This document shows, piece by piece, positions 13,992-27,800 of a DNA stretch of 64,000 nt. Made by a program: the position numbers and the translations under genes. Position 1 is the first letter of the stretch. Every line of letters begins with the position of its first letter. Location of the stretch: assembly GCA_900239685.1 (NCBI GenBank), contig OENT01000533.1, positions 33,164-97,163 on the forward strand. Reading direction: 5' to 3'. The notes beneath the pieces were generated by a model. It saw nothing but the letters and a program-made list of their open reading frames with translations, ran no database searches and had not been told where the DNA came from. This stretch comes from Rotaria macrura. Taxonomy: Eukaryota; Rotifera; Eurotatoria; Philodinida; Philodinidae.

Positions 13992-14361
13992 GAAAACGAA
14001 TATTCAAGTTCATCTATTTTTTTGAAGAAGATTTTGTCGTGCATCTATATATTTATATCCTTGTAGTAAAATATTTGTGATCATTACGTATGAAGATAAT
14101 ACACTACGGAAATAAGCAATAAGTACGTGATCGAAGAATTTATTTATTTTATTGATTTCGATTAATGGATTTCGATTTTTGAACAGCAGGAAAATATTAA
14201 TTTGAATTATTCACATAAACAAGAAAGGCAATCATTTTTTTCAATAATACATACAATATCAAGCGTGTTCAACTCATCATGTCGCCTCGTTTTGGTTTAT
14301 CTTCAACTAAAATGGCAACAAACATATCGAAGAAATTATTGAATATACTTTTTCTACATTA
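13536..14361. other. Intergenic gap with CA/TA microsatellite
   Basis: Between two minus-strand genes. It contains a compound (CA)n(TA)n tract at 13948-13991. It should hold the promoter of the MPS1-like kinase and the 3' flank of the EGF-like gene, but no motif could be assigned. Confidence 0.5.
13948..13991. repeat. Compound (CA)n(TA)n microsatellite
   Basis: About 12 CA units run directly into about 11 TA units. Confidence 0.92.
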
Positions 14362-15295
14362 CTATTTACCTCTCCATAAATCACAGAATTCCCCATAAAT
14401 ATCTGCTGGACAGATACATTGACCTGTAACTGAATGGCATATACCAAGACCACATGGTTTACAGATATTTTGGCATCCAATACCCCACCGATCCGATGGA
14501 CATAGAACATGCGACGATGATGAATGATCAATTACTACTGTAGTTGTTGATGTCGAAACATTAGTCGATGATTTTGTTAATAGCATGACAAGTGTTGATG
14601 AAGTAGTCGAACGAGTTGGAAATGGTATCGTCGATGCATTCGATACATTTGTTAAATCATAATGATTGTTAACAGTCGTATTAATGATAACTGGACGAAT
14701 CAATTTATTTAGTAGAAAAATTCCAAGAGCAATAATTAATAATAGAAGACCCGAAATAATACACGCATATAAAGCTAAACTTTTATTTTCAAGGTAGAAT
14801 AGTATTGGTGATGTACTATGGGAAGTATTTGACGCACAATGTTTTTCATCATCGTCCTCATTATCGAGCGTTTCATCATTCCGTGTATTATCGTACAAAT
14901 TTTCATTGTCATGAGAACAATTCAATAAACTCTCTTTCATATTATACTAGAAAATGAAAATACAACGAATAGAATACATTTTCAATCTATCGTACGTTCA
15001 CAAATATGCTTACATTTTCAAAACATTCAATTGGATTATCATATGTATGTGCATATGTATTATCATAGTTATCATTATTATGAATATAGGATGATGATGA
15101 AGCTGAGCCCACATCTTCAACTAGTTTAGTACCATATAAAAGATTTTCAAATTGATTTATAGATTGTATCGGTAATGTTGTTAAATAAGGATAAGTTGGT
15201 TGATTTGTAGTCGATGAATATGTTGTACAGACATAGGTTCGATTATTATAAATAGTATGACGATGATCAAACGACATTATTGTACGTGTTGTCAT
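14362..15295 (-). CDS. Single-pass membrane protein with C-terminal EGF-like module
   Basis: Two minus-strand exons, 15295-15014 and 14946-14362, encode about 288 residues. The first ~150 residues are polar, rich in Asn, Asp, Ser, Thr and Tyr, with no signal peptide. One hydrophobic segment follows at about 152-173 (ACIISGLLLLIIALGIFLL) with Lys and Arg just after it. Next is a Ser/Thr-rich stalk (~175-240) and a cysteine-rich end at ~246-284. The spacing of its eight cysteines (CPSDRWGIGC, CKPCGLGIC, GQCICPADIYGEFC) matches the laminin/MEGF-type EGF fold. Without a signal peptide this suggests a type II topology with the EGF module outside. The frame stops at GK-TAG, but that GGTAAATAG also looks like a splice donor, so more EGF repeats could follow in an unrecognised exon. 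The precise orthologue is not recognised. Confidence 0.68.
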
Positions 15296-18049
15296 TTGAA
15301 AGTATGAATGAATATCGTGAAAAAGAAAAGAGAGTTAGCCAATACACAGTATAAAATAAGATTATATAATATACCAGTAGCAAACTAAAGATTGATAATA
15401 ATAATAATATTAATAATAATACCTCAAAAGCAAAATTTCAAGTGAACTATTTGACCGACAGTGAAAATTTACAGTCTTAAATCATATGCGTTTCATAAAT
15501 GGGTTATGCAGTTTTCTTTTAATCGTTTGTGTATTGTATATAACTGATATGTACATATATGTGTGTGTATCAGAGTAGCAAAAGTATACATTGAATGGTG
15601 ACGCCGCCTACTCAAGAAAGAGAAAAGAATCACTTTTTCTTTCTCACTCTCTTCTTCGTTGCTATTTCATTTTATATTCAAGCCAACTCGTTATGCTGCT
15701 TTTGTTGATATAAAGAAAACAACACACTGAAGTAGGCTCCATTCTCTTATTTTGTTTCTATCCTTAAAAGTCAAACTAACACTTGACTGAACTGAAGCCT
15801 AGGATACTTGCTTTAGACTATCAAGTACTGACAAACCATTGTCTAGATTTATACACATTTACATACATGTACATGTACAGAAGAAGTCTTATCGTGTCGA
15901 ACAAGAGAAAGAGCGACCATGATGTACAAACGTTCGAAAGATATTTATAATTCCGATTAACAGTTCATAAAATATGGCTTCCAATAAAACTATTGTTCAA
16001 GGGTAAAATTTAACATAGCATACATGCACTAGTCGATAGAATCGTTTTGTTATTTTTAAGCATACAATCATCTTGTAGGTACATACACGTATATATATAT
16101 ATAAATATAAATTGTATTGGCAATAGTAATGATAGTGACGATCGAATGATAGAGCTCGAATTTTCTTTTGTTTGACAATACTTAATGATAATAGAAGTGT
16201 ATGCTTTTAGGCTTCTGCCACCGTATGATTTGACATCATAAAGAAATAAGATATGATTGATTTTGTAGAACTCTGACGAATATGTTTGTGTTACAGTGAA
16301 CTTGTATGTATAATAGAGCTTTAGGTCCTATTGTCATTCATGTATTGATTTATATTTTAAAATATGCTTGTGATCTACACTGTAATCCCTTAACAAATGA
16401 GCGTTTTGTTCTCTTCGTTTTTTTCAATGGCAATGACATAAAGAAATACACAATCTACCACTCAATCAAACTACGTATTGCAGCGATAATCTAAAATTAA
16501 ACGTGAACGAACGCCTTCAAACATGTATACATATACATTATACATACAGACACTTTTCTTTAGAATATACATATGTGTTTCGTGATATGTTGATATTAGA
16601 AAGCATATGCATGGTTTGATAAAATGAATACGAGATTGATCATGAAGAAAAGCTCATTTACACTTGCTATTAATATAAATAAACGATGTCGGCTAATAAT
16701 GCTAAATGTATATGAATATGCTCAGTAAGGAAATCGAAGAAAATTATGCATCATCTGTATTTTTCTTGAGAATACGTCTATTGATATCATTTTTATTATG
16801 CTTTGATCATTAATTGTGATTAAACGTTGTCTTTCTTGAACGATGCGTTTATCATTCATGTGTTGAATTTTTATTGGCAGATCTACTTAGCTATATCATT
16901 TCTTTTATTTTTATATGTGCGAGATCATTAAATGAATGACTGAGTAAATATGTATGACAGACTTGTTTTTGTTATTGTACTTTAAAAGAAATGAATGGTG
17001 ATTATCTTGAGTATTAAGAAAAGTAGATGAAACAAAGTCTTATTTGTTATTTTTACGTAGGCTATGTATGATGTAATAATGATCTTTGATTATCAATAAA
17101 TTTTTGCATAGGATTAGTTCATCGATTCTTTCTTGTTTTAGATTCAAGTTTAATGTAAACATCATATAAATGTATATGTTGCGTATTTGTAATGAGTAAT
17201 CTGATTTCTAAATTGTTTATCATTCTGTTGTTCGCATAACAATCAGAATCTTTCGAGTATACCTATTCTAAATTAATCTTTCAAAAACGAAAGTATTTTT
17301 GTTTAACTTCATTGCATGTTGTACAAGAATATATAATTACGTGCTATCCATTCAAGTGAAGCGTAAATCTGAAGATTTACGTAAAGATATGAATATGATT
17401 TATTGTGCTACAAGAGAATAAATATTGATACTGGATGACAGGAACATTAAGCCAGATATGGTATACAGAAGAAACACAAAATATTTCTTTATTATGATAT
17501 CGCTTATGGATGAAATACAAAAACACGCATAGTAATTACCACACTTTAACTAAGTATATTAATCACAGCAATCAGATTTTTATAAATGAGTTTAAGTATT
17601 AATCATACTTTGCTTTTTTTTCTCTAAAACTTATATTCGTGATGCATTGTCTCATTTCATGATATCCTGTCTATCGGTTATTCCATGACATCTAGATGAA
17701 GCACGCTAAGCATAATCAATTGTTAGATGTCGTGTATAATCAATAAAAAACTACGACGACAAAAAAGAATCAATCGCTACATTCAATGTAAATATCAACA
17801 AAAATTCTAGCGACAATTGTTCAATTAGTCCAATTACACTTATTTTGTATTGCTGTAAGAGAAAAAAAAAAGAAATCTAGATATTTTTCTCACCTTATTG
17901 TATTTGATTCTTGACCTTATATATTCATTTAAACATTAAAAAACCAATTCAAAATCATATAGCCTCATATTTTCATTTTTTTTTGAACCCGTTTTTTGAA
18001 AATCCTTTAAATTAATACGATTTCGTTTAGATTGTCCTTCATAAATAAC
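15296..18049. other. Intergenic region
   Basis: Divergent spacer between the EGF-like gene (minus) and DNAJC22 (plus). It is AT-rich with short TA runs near 16090-16110. An acceptor-like TTTCGTTTAG at 18021-18030 suggests the DNAJC22 5' UTR contains an intron. No other coding sequence was recognised. Confidence 0.5.
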
Positions 18050-21000
18050 ATGAAACGTACAGGATTTGCATATATGTTTGCGTTGCTCGGTGGTGTTTTT
18101 GGTTTACATCATCTTTATCTGGGTCGCACTCAACATGCTTTATTATGGTTTACAACGTTTGGTGGTTTCGGTGTCGGTGTCTTTTATGAAATCTTGTTTT
18201 GTATCAAAAAATATGTCAATGAGGCAAATAATGTTCATTCCATACTTGCTACGTATGAAAAAAAAATGCGAGAACGAAAATCACCAGCTTTTGAATTAAT
18301 AAGATTTATTGGTGGGAATACAATGAGAAATATTTCTTTAATGAAAATTAATATTATTGTTTTGTTTTCTTTCAAGGTCAATATATAACTGCTGTCTTTT
18401 ATGGCTTTATAACATATTATGCTTTTCCTGATACGTGGCTTTCAAAGAGAATGCTATTATTAATTAATGGACTTTGTTGCGCTTTCGCCATTGCTTTTGG
18501 TAGATAAACACGATTGAAATTATTAGATTCGCTTCTATTTTCATTGAATTCTATTAGGTACACACTTGGCAGGTACACTTGGTCCTCGTCGATGTTCGTT
18601 TATATGGCCATTGTTAGGTGCTTTACTTGGACTACCATTTTTAATTTGGAATAATGATTCATCGCCATCATTCAATATAGTAGCATTTTTTTCATGCTGT
18701 CTATTAGAATGGAAAATTGACTGGGATCCAGAATATTTTCCGAAAAAAACGGAATCGGAAGTATCGTCGACGAAAAACAAAGAACGACAGCGACGTCACA
18801 TTATTAAACGTTGTATTATACTTGGCATCGGCGCATGTGTATTTGGATCGATATTAGCAGCAGCCGTTTATCAAAATTTACATGTCGATATCAATGGCGA
18901 ACGTGTTAAGATAAAAGACGTGCTAGCCGATTTTTTTAAATCACAAGAATTCATACAATTGTATCAGCAATTAGCCAGTGTTATGAAACAGTTATATACT
19001 TTTTATTTACAATTTGGATTGAAAGGCATATGGAGAGAGATATGGGCAATTTTAGACAACGAAAGTCTGAAGCAAGCATTCGAAGTAAATTCATTTATAT
19101 GAAAAGACCTTTACCAACAAGATTCATCAAAACGATAGCTCTAAAATCATCTGTGTATAAGTCATGTTTCAATTGTCAGATATTATCGAATTCGAGTAAA
19201 TTTTAGAACTTAAAAAGTTACACTTCCAATGTATGTGTTGCCAATATTTTTTAGTATCAAATAAGACTAGTAGCAGTAGTCAAACCGGTTAATTGAAAAG
19301 CCGTTGACTTTCGATGATTTTCTATCGAATTTTCAACGTTTATTATCTAGAGGTTTAATTATTTTGACATTTTGAACAAAATTCTTTCAAGATCTGAGTA
19401 GATGCTTCGTCTTGAATAGTGTTTCGAACTTGCACTAGCAATATCAAAGTAATAATATTTTTTGTCAAGTAAGAATTTTCTCAAATACTGATCTAAAGGA
19501 ATTCTTTATCTGCAGTAAGTTTTGAATAAAATTTCGACAACTCTATCAAATTCAAAGTTTCTAAACATTCCTATTAGAATAGTTAAGAGTCGAAAGTAGC
19601 TATATCGTATGAAATCTTTCGGTGTGCACCGATTATTTCATAGGTTTTTTCGAGTACAACACTATGTTTAGCATCAAAATCGTAGTATTGACTTTAGACT
19701 CGAAAATCAATCCCAAGATAGCTATCCTGATCATCAGAATATTTTGATTGTGTAAGCTGAAGCGAAAAGAATTCTCTGTAAGATGCTACAATATTTTGAA
19801 TAATGCTCTGCTACGATGAGTAACGGCGAACACATCAAATAATTACATTTATGATGTCATAATTTAAGAAGAATAGTATATTTCAGATATTTATCTCTGC
19901 GCAATCTATCCATAGACCGAACACCAGACTTACTTTTTATTTAAATAACTATATGCAAATGAGAAACGTTAACAAATCTAATTACGAATGAAAATCACAA
20001 AAGTATCAATTCGGATAGTTTTAGATTAGAGTTCATCTGACTCACTTGATATTGGTCTGATCGATTAACTTGATTTTTAGTTTTATTCTCATTAAGAGTT
20101 ATGACAATTGTTCTATAGTACACTTTTATTTTTATCATACTTTTAGTCTTTCACACTTTCTATTAAGAAACACATTGTTTGTCATCGAATTTATCGACAG
20201 ATTTTGACATGTGTTATACAAAAACATGATTTCTGTAGAGCATTTTATATGAAAGATGTTCGAATAGCAACCGTCACATGAGCATTTCCTGAAATTCTCG
20301 TATGTACACACACTCGAGGCATTTTTTGAGAAATTCTATTCTCATTGATTGCTTTTTATTGTTTCAATAACTATGTGAGATTGCAGAAACTGTGTTCCTT
20401 ATGGAGCTTTTTTACTAATGTACTCAAATGCACCTCTACAAATAGATTGTTTTGTATTGAAATGTATCCAAACTTCTAATTTAACTATGATTTGTCTTCA
20501 AATGAAAAAAGAACCCAAAGAATTAAAAAGATCATTTCAGTTTGACAATCCGTTGGAAAGGTGAAGGAAAGATCACACATGGAGACTAATATTATTTTGA
20601 AATCATTGTTCCGACTAGTTCGTACAACTAGGTTTGTCTCTGTTTGAAAATCGTTATTACTACATTATGTCAGGAATTTCAGCATTTTCAAAAGGTTAAG
20701 ACATATCTTCGATGAAAAACAAAAACGATTTATCTACTAAACATCGAATACTCTAAAGTTATTACATCGTGTTGCATTCGACTAAATTATTGTCCCAATT
20801 GTTTATATGTTATGTATTATCATCGATTCGTGAGTCGATCAACAAGGAGAGGATGTTTTACTTCAATTTACCGAAAAATCCAACGAGAGCTCCATGGCTG
20901 ATAATTATTCTAGCATTGAAAATCATGAATTCAATCTTTCTTTTTAACAAAGCTTACTTAAGAAAATATTTTTCCTCAGTGTATAGAAACCTTAAAGAAG

Positions 21001-21641
21001 AGATATTTCATGTGACGTGAAAGTCATGAATATTTTTTTTAAATCGAAACTTTCAAAATATCAAATAAAAAACTAGTGTCCTGACTAAGTAGTTAAGTTT
21101 CATCAAACTATATGCATGTATATATAAATCAAAATTAATTGACATGCATTCTACTTTAATCCTATTCTTTGCCTCATGTTAAAGTATTCATTCGCATCCT
21201 AACTAGAATAGTTACAATAGAATTCTGTATCCAACTGTTCTTCGGTAGTACGATGACGAATTAGAAACCGATCGATGCTGCTGATGATAGGATTGCATCA
21301 ACGAATTTTATGACTATTATATACGTATATAAGCTACAGGATATCTTTTATTCAGGTGCTTGACCTTGATTCTGATGCTTCACAAAAAGAAATAGAAGTT
21401 CAATGTAAAGCTTTATCCCGTAAATGGCATCCAGATCGATATCGAGTATGACAATATAATTATTTATTCTTTTTTACTTAATTTTTAAAAACAATAAAAT
21501 TGTTCATATCAATAGAATCCTGATGAAAAAGCACTAGCTGAAGCAACATTTATGAATGTTCAACAAGCATGTGACCGTCTATGGAATGATCGTAAACGAC
21601 GTCAAGTGATAAATAAACAAAAACGTGAAAATCCAAATTGA
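18050..21641 (+). CDS. DNAJC22: DnaJ homolog subfamily C member 22
   Basis: Multi-pass membrane protein with a C-terminal J domain; the fly orthologue Wurst acts in endocytosis. Five exons (18050-18311, 18377-18499, 18558-19084, 21356-21445, 21516-21641) encode about 375 residues. The N-terminus carries the TM2-like block GGVFGLHHLYLGR with HALLWFTTFGGFG, as in human DNAJC22. Several hydrophobic helices follow (for example LLGALLGLPFLIW and IILGIGACVFGSILAAAV). The J domain (residues ~305-365) includes the HPD motif in RKWHPDRYR at about 329-331 and ends in a basic RKRRQVINKQKR tail. The frame is open upstream through codon TTG at 18032, but the first ATG is at 18050, directly before the conserved part. 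A 2.27-kb intron (19085-21355) separates the membrane part from the J domain and shows nothing recognisable. Confidence 0.92.
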
Positions 21642-21886
21642 TAAATATTGTCGAATTTTTCGTTTACTGATACATGGCATCTGATTTGTTCTTTTTTTGT
21701 TGTGTTTTCTGCAATCTGTGACCATAGTTTAAACAGTAATTTTCTCTTCTATCGGTGATGGATATTTTTAACTACGATAATAATTGAATTCTATTGTTAT
21801 TTCAGTTTGTTTTAGTTTTAGATCTTTATCATTATTCTTATTATTAATGTCCAAATTAGTTCATATTTGATCTGTTTTTCATTTGA

Positions 21887-24800
21887 ATGTCAGTCGCAAT
21901 CGATTCTATTAAGGTTTATATCAACCAATTCATTCAAAATTTTGATTATCCTGATGCTATCTTTCTTGCCGAACGTCTCTATGCCGAAGGTAAAATTTAT
22001 GAACATTGAAAAGAGCAGTTCATTGAGAAAAACTCAAATTATTTTACATTTGTAGTCAAAAACGATGAAGCAATTTATTTATTAGCTCGTACCTATTACT
22101 TAAGTGGTGATAAAAGTAAATCCTATTGGCTATTACGTAATTCATCAATTGAACATGTGCCTGTAGCAAAGCTTCTACTAGCAAAATGTTGCTTTGATAC
22201 AGATAAGTATGTATTAATGATAAGAAGTCATAAGAAAGAAAAACGAACATTAATTGATATATCTCAATTATAGACTTCATGAAGCTGAATCAATACTTGT
22301 TGGGAATAGTTCATCCATAAACACACTCGCATTAGATGATTTTGTCAATGATCATGGTGATCAAGCTGCACATGCCTTGCAATTATTAGCGAAAGTTTGC
22401 GAGTATGTTTATTTGGTTTTATGTTGAAAGAAAAATATCGTTGAACTGTATTCCATTGGTTTTTCTCGATGTTACTGTAAAAAATTTGAGACAATATTGT
22501 AATCTATTGAAAAGTGAATTCTAATTCGATGTCGGTAAAGATCTATTTGTCGTCGAATTTCTTACAAAAAAGTCTTCATGTTTGCGTTTTCGATTGATCT
22601 TTATTGTTACGACATTAGTTGCTAGAACCACCTTGTTCTTTACTTGAACAGATAATGATAGTTACAATTGAAATCGCAAAAAAAAGGGGAATTGATGGAA
22701 GTATTCTTAGGAATAAGACTACGCCTAAAGATATCCAAATGTTCTCTATCATCTGTGACCGAACTTGAACTTTACAGTCTATTAATCAAGTCTTACATTT
22801 TCGTTAACAAGTGAATTTTTTTCTGTATGAGTTTGAAGAAAATCTAGAGGATCATGGCAACAAAAGAATTGTTTTATTTTCATTTAGAAAATCAGATCGT
22901 CATCAAAAAGCAAGTGAATGTTATCGAAAATCATTGAAATTAAATCCATTTCTATGGTCATCTTTTGAAGCATTATGTAGACTGGGTAAAATTGTTGTTA
23001 TTAGTTTTTGCATAATGATAGTTAACTTATTTACACGGTATCTTTGTTTAGGCGAACGTGTTGATACAAGTATATTTTGCTCAGCCGCAATCAAAGCCAG
23101 TCGATCCATAACGGAGCAGAATCAATCACAGACCTGTCTCATCCCTTATTCAGAATCAATAAAAGATATTCCGAGTGAAAATCAAGTCACTGAAAATGTT
23201 TGTCTATAGTTGAATCAGTTTCTTTTTCTATTGAAAGTAACTCTCTCTTGTTCGTTGTTTTACAGTCAATGAATATAAGTTCAAACCTTCCTATAAAAGA
23301 CCGTTCTCAACAACGTTTATTACAAGCGCCAGCAACTGTCATGAAACTAACAGATTTCATTTTGAATGTTGGTTCAACCAATATCTCTGGTGTCATAACA
23401 TCAACACCAATCGGTTTACTTTCTGAACAATTAGAAGATAACGATAAATATACCCCACCAACTATAAAACCACCTGATTACATACCCTCGTTGCGTAATC
23501 CACCGTTAGCACCCAAAAGACAAAATACTCGAATGATGTATGAGTAGACAGGAAATTTCAAGAAAACAAAATTCTATTATTTCTTTTCATTCTTTTCTTG
23601 CAGATCACAGTACGGATTCGACAATACAACAACGCCAACATCAACAGCGACCATTCTACATAGACATGAAATTGCATCCACATCTATAAATGATACACGA
23701 AAAATAGCTAGTACACGAAAAGTATGTGTATTTTTCACTTGTCATTAGGAAGAAATAGGTCTGTTGGCTATATGCGAGTGAATCTCTCTACGAAATAGAA
23801 GAGTTTAAGTTATCCTATCGCTCTGAAAAGTGATTCTTTAGGCACCACTTTCAATACAGTTGTAACTTCATTATAATCGATTTCATTTACTTCACATGGT
23901 ACGGGATATCTGCCGAATTTGAACAGTGTGTGCGTGTAAAAGAGAAATGAAAAACGAGTACTTCGTGATGAGCGCATAGATATTGGATATGTTTCTACGC
24001 AATTCTGTGGTACTTCGAGCTCTTCTAGCGGATCTCTACACAGATCCATAATTGTCATACTCTGATTGATTCTGTGACCCGATTCGTCTCGATACTCAAG
24101 TCAAAAATATGTCCTACAGTTTTTCATTCATTCGCATTCAGCAGTTAGTGGGCCTGTGGATGATGAAGATTTTCTTTGACAATACCACGTTAAGACAGTG
24201 ACTATGTATAATGTACTAGTTTAGTGAGCACAAAAACAATTTTAGAAAATTATCCTCTATTTAACGAGCGATTATTCTGTTTTTAATAAAAAAATTTCGC
24301 CGAGAGAATCGAATTTCAGCAAACCAGTTTCGCAAATTTTTCTTCCAAAAAATTTCGTTTCGTTTTCTATCAAAGACGGGATTAGATAAAATCTAGATAT
24401 ATGTGAGAGGATGTGATTTATTTTTATTAATCTGACAGATATATGAAGAAATCTATGTCCATGATCAAGAGAACTCTAAATGAAAAAAAAATGTTGGAAT
24501 CAACTCTTAGTGTATTGGTAACTCTCATCGCGTGTACGTATCAGAATTTACAGACAGGTTGTTTGAAAAGTCCAGTTAATTACAACATAAGAAATCTAAC
24601 TTGTGAGACACATTACAAACTTCACGGGTAATTTTGCTTTTGTGTTCTGATGGGGGGTTATCATTTTTTGAAAATGATCTTCTGCTGTTTTTTTCCGAAA
24701 AAAAAACACGACAATATTTGAATTTTTATTTTTATCTTTGAGGAAAATAAATCGATTCGTTCAACGTCAAAACGTAATACACGTGTGACAAAAATACGTC

Positions 24801-27800
24801 CACCTTGTACAGATACGAGTATAACACCAGTACCATCATCCGAATCTCCAAATAAAATGACAACACGATCGCAAGTGAGATCAAGTAATACAAATATGAA
24901 CTGCTCTGGGGATGCAGAGACAATAAATAAACGTGAACGACAAAGAAAAAGTCAATCGAATCAACGAACACCTGGTTTGTTGACTATGGTGATAATATTG
25001 ATGATTTTAAATCCTTTTTTTCCTTTCTTAAAGAAATAGTTGAAAATATAATAAATGTATTCAAATTACTTGGTCAAGGCCTTCAACATTTATCGCAATT
25101 TGAATGTCGACAAGCAATTGAATTATTTGAAACAATATCACTAAAACATCTTCATACACCATGGGTACTATCACATTTAGCTAATTGTTATTATCATTTA
25201 CATGATTATCAAAAGTCATCACTTATTTATCGAGAATTACGTACTAAATTTCCATACCATATTGATGGTCTAGAATATTATAGTACGGTTCTTTGGCATT
25301 TAAAAGATGATATTGCATTAGCCACATTAGCACATGAATTAACGGAAACTGATCGGAAACATCCAGCTGTAAGTATGAGTCTCTTATTTTTATCTAGTTA
25401 TCCTCCTGTAGAAAATATAATTTAGTACGATTGTCAAACATAGTTGAAATTCTTTTATCAAACATCATTAGATAAGCTCTGTTGAGACTGAAAAATTCGA
25501 ACAAAATTCAAATCATGGATTTCTCATCGAAATGATGTAATCAATTGAATAAATATTATTAATTGAATACAATCGTTTTTCTCACATCAAAAGTTCTGTG
25601 TTATGCCTGAAAATTCATAGTTATTCGAATATCATGTTAGATGAGACTAGTGTTGATGCGAAACTAAAAAGAATCCGATTTGAATTTGAATACATGAAAA
25701 AGGTAAACTTAAAAAAAACACATCTAGAAATCGAGAATAGATAATGTTCATATGGTTCATCATTTGTTTTACAGATAATATTAATCTTGAAATAATTTTC
25801 TTCGTTCTGTTATTAAAGATTAAAAAAGTGATTTTCTATCTTTCTTATGAGTAACTAAATATTGTACATTACATTGTGTCCAGATTCTCGTCACATTGAA
25901 TTTTTTAATTGAATACTTTTCAATTTTATGTATTATAATCAAAATTCTGGAAAAGTTTCTATCATTGATGACTCTATATGAGATACGTTTATGCGGTTCA
26001 GAAGTTTGTTCTTTTCCTAATGTATTCTTAAGTCTCAAAACAGACTACTGCTGGGCGCACGAATTATTTGTCATTTTTACTAATCTAGCTATTCTGAAAA
26101 TTCTATATAAACTTAAGTGTTCAGTGCAAAAATTCGAGGTGAATCATTTCTGAATTCTATGAATAGATAAAGGTAAAATACTAAGACACATATTCTAACT
26201 CATAAATGAGTTTTCTTTTTGATAGAAATTGCTCCATTTGATTTATTTTGATTGTCAAATTTTCTTTCTGTTGAATAAACAAATTTACCGCGATTTTGTC
26301 CTATCAAAGATATAGAATAATTCAATTGTACGAAACTCTTAGTTACGGTTTGGCAAAGTACAATTTTCTTATCTTTTATAGAGTTGGTGTGCATCCGGAA
26401 ATTGTCTTAGTCTTAATCATGAATATGATAAGGCTATTCAAGCATTTAAGCGTGCAATTCAATTAGCACCAGAATCTGATTACGCATATACATTATTAGG
26501 CAATGAATATTCATTAGTGGATGAACTCGAGCGTGCTATGGCATGTTTTCGTAAAGCTATTCAATTAAATCCAAGAAGTTATAAAGCATGGTAATTGATT
26601 TTCATATGCATTTTTTGAAAATATTTTTCGTCTCGTGTTCAGGAATGGTGTAGCGATGGTGTATTTAAAACAAGAAAAATTTCAATCAGCTGAATTTCAT
26701 TTCACAAAAGCAACAAACATATTTCGGACTAATCCAGATCTTATTTGTCATTTAGCAGTGGTAAGAAATATGTTTCGACTTTGAATTCTATTATTTTTTA
26801 ATTTTTCTTCTAGGCTCAACATAAATGCAATCGATCGGAAGGTGCATTAGCTTTACTAAATGATGCACTTAAAATTGATCCAAAAAATGCTCTATGTAAA
26901 TTTCATAAGTAAGATTTCATGATTTCCGTTTAAGCACTGGTTCAACGATTTATTTTCCTAGAGCTGGCCTTCTATTACATCTCGAACGATATCACGAAGC
27001 TTTAACAGAACTTGAACAATTACGACAAATAGCACCTAAAGAATCACTTGTTTATTACTTACTTAGTAAAGTATGTTCACACTCAAAACAAAAAAAGAAC
27101 TACAGATTAAAAGATGCCAAAACTAAAGAAAAACCAAGAAAACTAATTCTTTTCGATAGTCTTCTTATGGAATCGAGTTATATTTGTTGTAACGATTTTT
27201 CTAATTTATACATAACTAATGAGAAAATCGTATCATGGAACTACACTGATAGATACATATGGTGATAAGTACGATTCCATAAAAATTTTTACTGTAGAGA
27301 AGGAAGATTGATCATGTATATAGATATTTAGGTAAACTCGATATTTATGGTATGCGTCGATGAAAGAAAGTTTCTTGGAATAAATTATATTTCAACAGAA
27401 ACAAGAGAATTTTCTCCATAGAAACTGGATTTTTTTTGGAAAATGATTGTCGCTGCTTGTAAAAAACAATCTTTATCATAGTTTCTGAATTTGATTCTCC
27501 AGAAAATATCTCCATTTTAGTGAAAGAATTCATTTTACTCGATCCTTAAGATGAACTCTTCGCAGCTTCTCGAATAAGATGAATACATTCTTGCATAAAG
27601 AATTGAAGTTCAAATAATAGATCCTAGTGACGATAAGTTTCTCGCAGGAAAAATCAAAATTCAGCGAGATGAGACTAGCACTCATTGACAATAAGTTAGA
27701 TTATACAGAGTAGAGTCAACAATATTTTTCTCCCTTTGACTGCACACAATAAAAAAAACTAATAGAATAAAGACACGTTCTTTTGTTTTATTGAGCCATG

